The position numbers and the translations under genes were made by a program. Under the pieces are notes generated by a model. That model searched no databases. It was not told the origin of the DNA and worked only from the letters and a program-made list of their open reading frames with translations. From contig NZ_FUHU01000026.1 of the NCBI RefSeq assembly GCF_900163565.1, positions 248,001 to 312,000 on the forward strand: DNA of 64,000 nt. Direction: 5' to 3'. Shown piece after piece: positions 61,855 through 64,000 of the stretch. Position 1 is the first letter of the stretch. The number at the start of each line of letters is the position of its first letter. This DNA is from Agrococcus casei LMG 22410 (lineage in GTDB: Bacteria; Actinomycetota; Actinomycetes; Actinomycetales; Microbacteriaceae).

Positions 61855-62923
61855 CTGCCGCTATGTGAAGGACGGCGCGCGCGACGGCATCTCGCGCTTC
61901 TCGATCGAGCTGGCGAAGGCTCTGGCAGAGCGTGTCGACGTCACGATGCTCGTGCGAGACGAGCGGCAGCTCGAGCATCTGCCGCAGCTGCCGCATGTCG
62001 TGGGGCCGAGCGAAGTCGGCGTGCTCGAGCCGCTGACGGGCTGGCGGCTGCGTAGCGTGCCAGCCGATGTGCTGTTCTCGCCCATGCAGACCATCGGCAC
62101 GATCGGCCGCGCCTGGCCTGTGGTCACGACGGTGCACGATCTGATCTACTACCGCCATCCCGAGCCGCCGCGCGATCTGCCCGGGTTCGTCAGGCTGCTC
62201 TGGCGCATCTACCACAAGGCGATGTGGCCGCAGCGGATGCTGCTGCGGGGAGCGGATGCGGTCGTCACCATCTCCGACGCCACGCGCCGGCTCATGACCG
62301 AGCACCGGCTCGACGTGCGCCCGATCCACGTGGTGCCGAATGCCTCTGCGCCGCTGGGAGCTCCTGTGACGGTCCAGGAGCCCGCCGGCAGGCGCTTGGT
62401 CTACATGGGGTCGTTCATGCCCTACAAGAACGTCGAGACCCTGGTGCGGGCCATGCGCGAGCTGCCCGACTACGAGCTGCACCTCGCCGCACGCATCAGC
62501 GACGACGATCGCCGGCGGCTGCAGGATGCAGCGCCGGTTGCGCGCATCGTGTTCCACAACGGCATCTCGGATGACGACTACGCCGAGCTGCTGCGGCAGT
62601 CGACGGCGCTCGTCACCGCGTCGCGCGACGAGGGCTTCGGCATTCCGCTGCTCGAGTCGATGGCGCTCGGCGTGCCCGTCGTCGTGAGCGACATCGGTAT
62701 CTTCCACGAGGTGGCGGGCGAGGCCGGGCTGTACGCCGACCCCGACGCTCCGGAGGAGTTCGCCGCGCGGGTGCGCGAGCTCGAGCGGCCGGAGGTGTGG
62801 GCAGAGCGCTCGAAGGCAGCTGCTGCACAGGCAGAGCGATTCTCGTGGGAGCGCTCCGCAGCCGAGCTGCACGGCTTTCTGCGCGAGGTCGCTACGCGAT
62901 CAGCGCGTCGGCGAGCTCGCTGA
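61838..62923 (+). CDS. Glycosyltransferase family 4 protein
   Basis: A 361-residue GT-B glycosyltransferase. The N half begins VRVLFDCRYVKDGARDGISRF; the donor-binding half has VYMGSFMPYKNVETLVRAM and the E-x7-E motif DEGFGIPLLESMALGVPVV, followed by SDIGIFHEV. It likely transfers a mannosyl or glucosyl residue to a lipid or polysaccharide; no other cell-envelope genes are nearby. GTG at 61838 is chosen because a perfect AGGAGG ends 7 nt upstream. Its 3' end overlaps the convergent sirtuin by 32 nt. Confidence 0.88.
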   Translation: MRVLFDCRYVKDGARDGISRFSIELAKALAERVDVTMLVRDERQLEHLPQLPHVVGPSEVGVLEPLTGWRLRSVPADVLFSPMQTIGTIGRAWPVVTTVHDLIYYRHPEPPRDLPGFVRLLWRIYHKAMWPQRMLLRGADAVVTISDATRRLMTEHRLDVRPIHVVPNASAPLGAPVTVQEPAGRRLVYMGSFMPYKNVETLVRAMRELPDYELHLAARISDDDRRRLQDAAPVARIVFHNGISDDDYAELLRQSTALVTASRDEGFGIPLLESMALGVPVVVSDIGIFHEVAGEAGLYADPDAPEEFAARVRELERPEVWAERSKAAAAQAERFSWERSAAELHGFLREVATRSARRRAR

Positions 62924-63710
62924 GCACCTCGCCAGCCGCGCCCTCGACGCGAACGTCGGCCCGCGCATCCCACCTGGTCGGTCCGCGGTTGACGATCGCG
63001 ACCGGAAGATCGCGTCTGCGAGCCGCGTTCAGCACGCGAACGGCCGAGTTGACCGCGAGCGACGAGCCCGCGACGAGCACTGCCTCGGCCTGGTCGACAG
63101 CGGTCTGCGCCCTGGCGAAGACTGGCTTCGGCACGAGCTCGCCGAAGAACACCACATCGGGCTTCAGGATGCCGCCGCAGTCTGGGCACGCCGGCACGCG
63201 CATCCGATCATCGCCGACCGGCGTCACGTCGCCGTCGGGGTTCAGCGCGACCGCGTCAGGCTGCTCGATCCAGGGGTTCAGCTCGTCGATCCAGCGTGCG
63301 ACAAGGGTGCGGTCGAAGACGTGTCCGCTGCGGAGGCACCGCACCGTGCTCAGCCTGCCGTGCAAGTGGATGACATCGGATGCGCCTCCCGCTTCATGGA
63401 GCTCGTCGACGTTCTGCGTCACGACGGAGGTCACGAGGCCGGCCCGCTGCATGCGGCCGACAGCGAGATGCGCCTCGTTGGGCACGACCTCGCTGAAGAG
63501 CCGCCAGCCGAGATGGGCTCCTGTCCAGTAGCGCTCGCGCGCATCCTCTGACTCGAGAAAGCGCTCGATGGTCATCGGAGTGCGCTGCGGCGCGCCCTCG
63601 CCGCGGTAGTCGGGAAGGCCGCTCTCGGTCGAGACCCCGGCTCCGGTGAGCACGATGAACCGCTTGCCGCGGAGCATTGCGACGAGACCCTCGGGCGACG
63701 TGTCGATCAC
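62892..63710 (-). CDS. Sir2 family NAD-dependent protein deacylase
   Basis: A 272-residue sirtuin. NAD-binding GAGVSTESGLPDYRG is at about 22-36, TQNVDELHEAGG and LHGRL (catalytic His) follow, and GSSLAV closes the site. The zinc site has CPDCGG as one pair, but the first pair reads CLRSGH, with Ser where Cys is normal. It may deacylate lysines (acetyl, succinyl). The GTG start lies 6 nt after TAGGAT on the minus strand. The 3' end overlaps the glycosyltransferase gene. Confidence 0.9.
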   Translation of the reverse strand: MIDTSPEGLVAMLRGKRFIVLTGAGVSTESGLPDYRGEGAPQRTPMTIERFLESEDARERYWTGAHLGWRLFSEVVPNEAHLAVGRMQRAGLVTSVVTQNVDELHEAGGASDVIHLHGRLSTVRCLRSGHVFDRTLVARWIDELNPWIEQPDAVALNPDGDVTPVGDDRMRVPACPDCGGILKPDVVFFGELVPKPVFARAQTAVDQAEAVLVAGSSLAVNSAVRVLNAARRRDLPVAIVNRGPTRWDARADVRVEGAAGEVLSELADALIA

Positions 63711-63716
63711 GTGCTC

Positions 63717-63722
63717 ATCCTA
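63717..63722 (-). promoter_or_regulatory. -10 box of leaderless sirtuin promoter
   Basis: The minus strand reads TAGGAT, 6 nt before the GTG at 63710. Confidence 0.5.
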
Positions 63723-63730
63723 CGGACAAC

Positions 63731-63736
63731 TAGACT
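63731..63736 (+). promoter_or_regulatory. Candidate -10 box for the methyltransferase gene
   Basis: TAGACT predicts a start near 63743, with an ~11-nt leader that includes GGGGGA before the ATG at 63754. Confidence 0.4.
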
Positions 63737-63753
63737 CGAGAGGACGGGGGATC

Positions 63754-64000
63754 ATGGGATACACAGTTGCGGTCAAGTCCATCGAGGACGCCGAGTTCGA
63801 CGACTACACGAACCTGACCGACGTCGCACTCCGGCGAAAACAGGAGCCTGAGCGCGGCGTGTTCATTGCCGAATCGAAGAACGTCCTGGCCCGCGCCCTC
63901 GAGAACGGGATCGAACCTCGAAGCGTGCTCGTCAGCGAGCGATGGCTGCCGCAGATCGAGCCCCTCGTCGCCGATCACGACATTCCGATCTACGTCGCCG
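63754..64000 (+). CDS. SpoU/TrmH family RNA methyltransferase, N-terminal part (truncated)
   Basis: The first 82 residues of a protein that runs past the window end. It starts MGYTVAVKSIEDAEFDDYTNL and continues with RRKQEPERGVFIAESKNVLARALENG and RSVLVSERW, which match the N-terminal substrate-binding domain of SpoU-type 2'-O-ribose methyltransferases acting on tRNA or rRNA. The SAM-binding knot domain would lie beyond the window. GGGGGA 4 nt upstream of the ATG is an acceptable SD. Confidence 0.85.
   Translation, partial: MGYTVAVKSIEDAEFDDYTNLTDVALRRKQEPERGVFIAESKNVLARALENGIEPRSVLVSERWLPQIEPLVADHDIPIYVA

Overview
The window is chromosomal core DNA from a high-GC Gram-positive bacterium of the Actinomycetota, most likely order Micrococcales and probably a Microbacteriaceae relative. 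The evidence is the strong G/C third-position codon use, the actinobacterial markers RbpA, WhiA, OpcA, an ANTAR regulator of the PdtaR type and DUF3099, and a gene order (pdtaR-polA-rpsA-coaE-uvrB-uvrA; uvrC-rapZ-whiA; gap-pgk-tpiA-secG; tkt-tal-pgi-zwf-opcA-pgl beside ctaB; the suf operon beside ctaA) that follows the known actinobacterial core order. I saw no phage, insertion sequence, CRISPR array or rRNA. No gene-free stretch exceeds 300 bases; the longest is 236 bases between the suf operon and an ABC-F gene and is full of inverted repeats.

Layout. 1-3687: end of gltB, then gltD (glutamate synthesis) and pyk. 3698-4941 (minus): tRNA-Leu(CAA), luxS and mtnN, which together detoxify S-adenosylhomocysteine and form AI-2 precursor. 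4983-18689: pdtaR, a hotdog thioesterase, polA, a DUF885 peptidase-like protein, rpsA, two beta-lactamase-fold serine hydrolases, an APH-like kinase, a DUF4126 membrane protein, coaE and uvrB. 18732-24914: an accessory cassette with a GntR regulator divergent from an NRAMP-like permease, pxpA, a pxpB-pxpC fusion and a biotin carboxylase-BCCP fusion, probably for 5-oxoproline or a similar amide. 24959-31595: uvrA, uvrC, rapZ, whiA. 31650-36019: sodA, gap, pgk, tpiA, secG, rbpA. 36039-44080 (minus): the pentose phosphate operon tkt-tal-pgi-zwf-opcA-pgl. 44229-47030: ctaB (plus), then ppx/gppA and ctaA (minus), serving heme A synthesis and polyphosphate/ppGpp metabolism. 47183-51247: sufB-sufD-Rieske-sufC-sufT-like. 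51484-64000: ABC-F protein, TRIC channel, SURF1, a small Cys/His protein, DUF3099, fabG, serB, glgC/glgA, an orphan ABC ATPase, rpmE2, a DnaQ-like exonuclease, an alpha/beta hydrolase, a glycosyltransferase, a sirtuin and the start of a SpoU/TrmH methyltransferase.

Expression signals. Operons are tightly packed, with many ATGA/GTGA 4-nt stop-start overlaps. About fifteen genes carry a TANNNT -10 box ending 5-7 nt before the start codon with no usable Shine-Dalgarno, which predicts leaderless transcripts. Two divergent pairs have physically overlapping -10 boxes. Several convergent pairs share a palindrome that serves as a two-way terminator, and in two of them both stop codons lie inside the palindrome arms. 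The items most worth following up are the pxp/biotin carboxylase cassette, the tRNA-Leu/luxS junction where tRNA 3' processing would itself produce a near-leaderless luxS mRNA, and the repeat-rich leader of the ABC-F gene.
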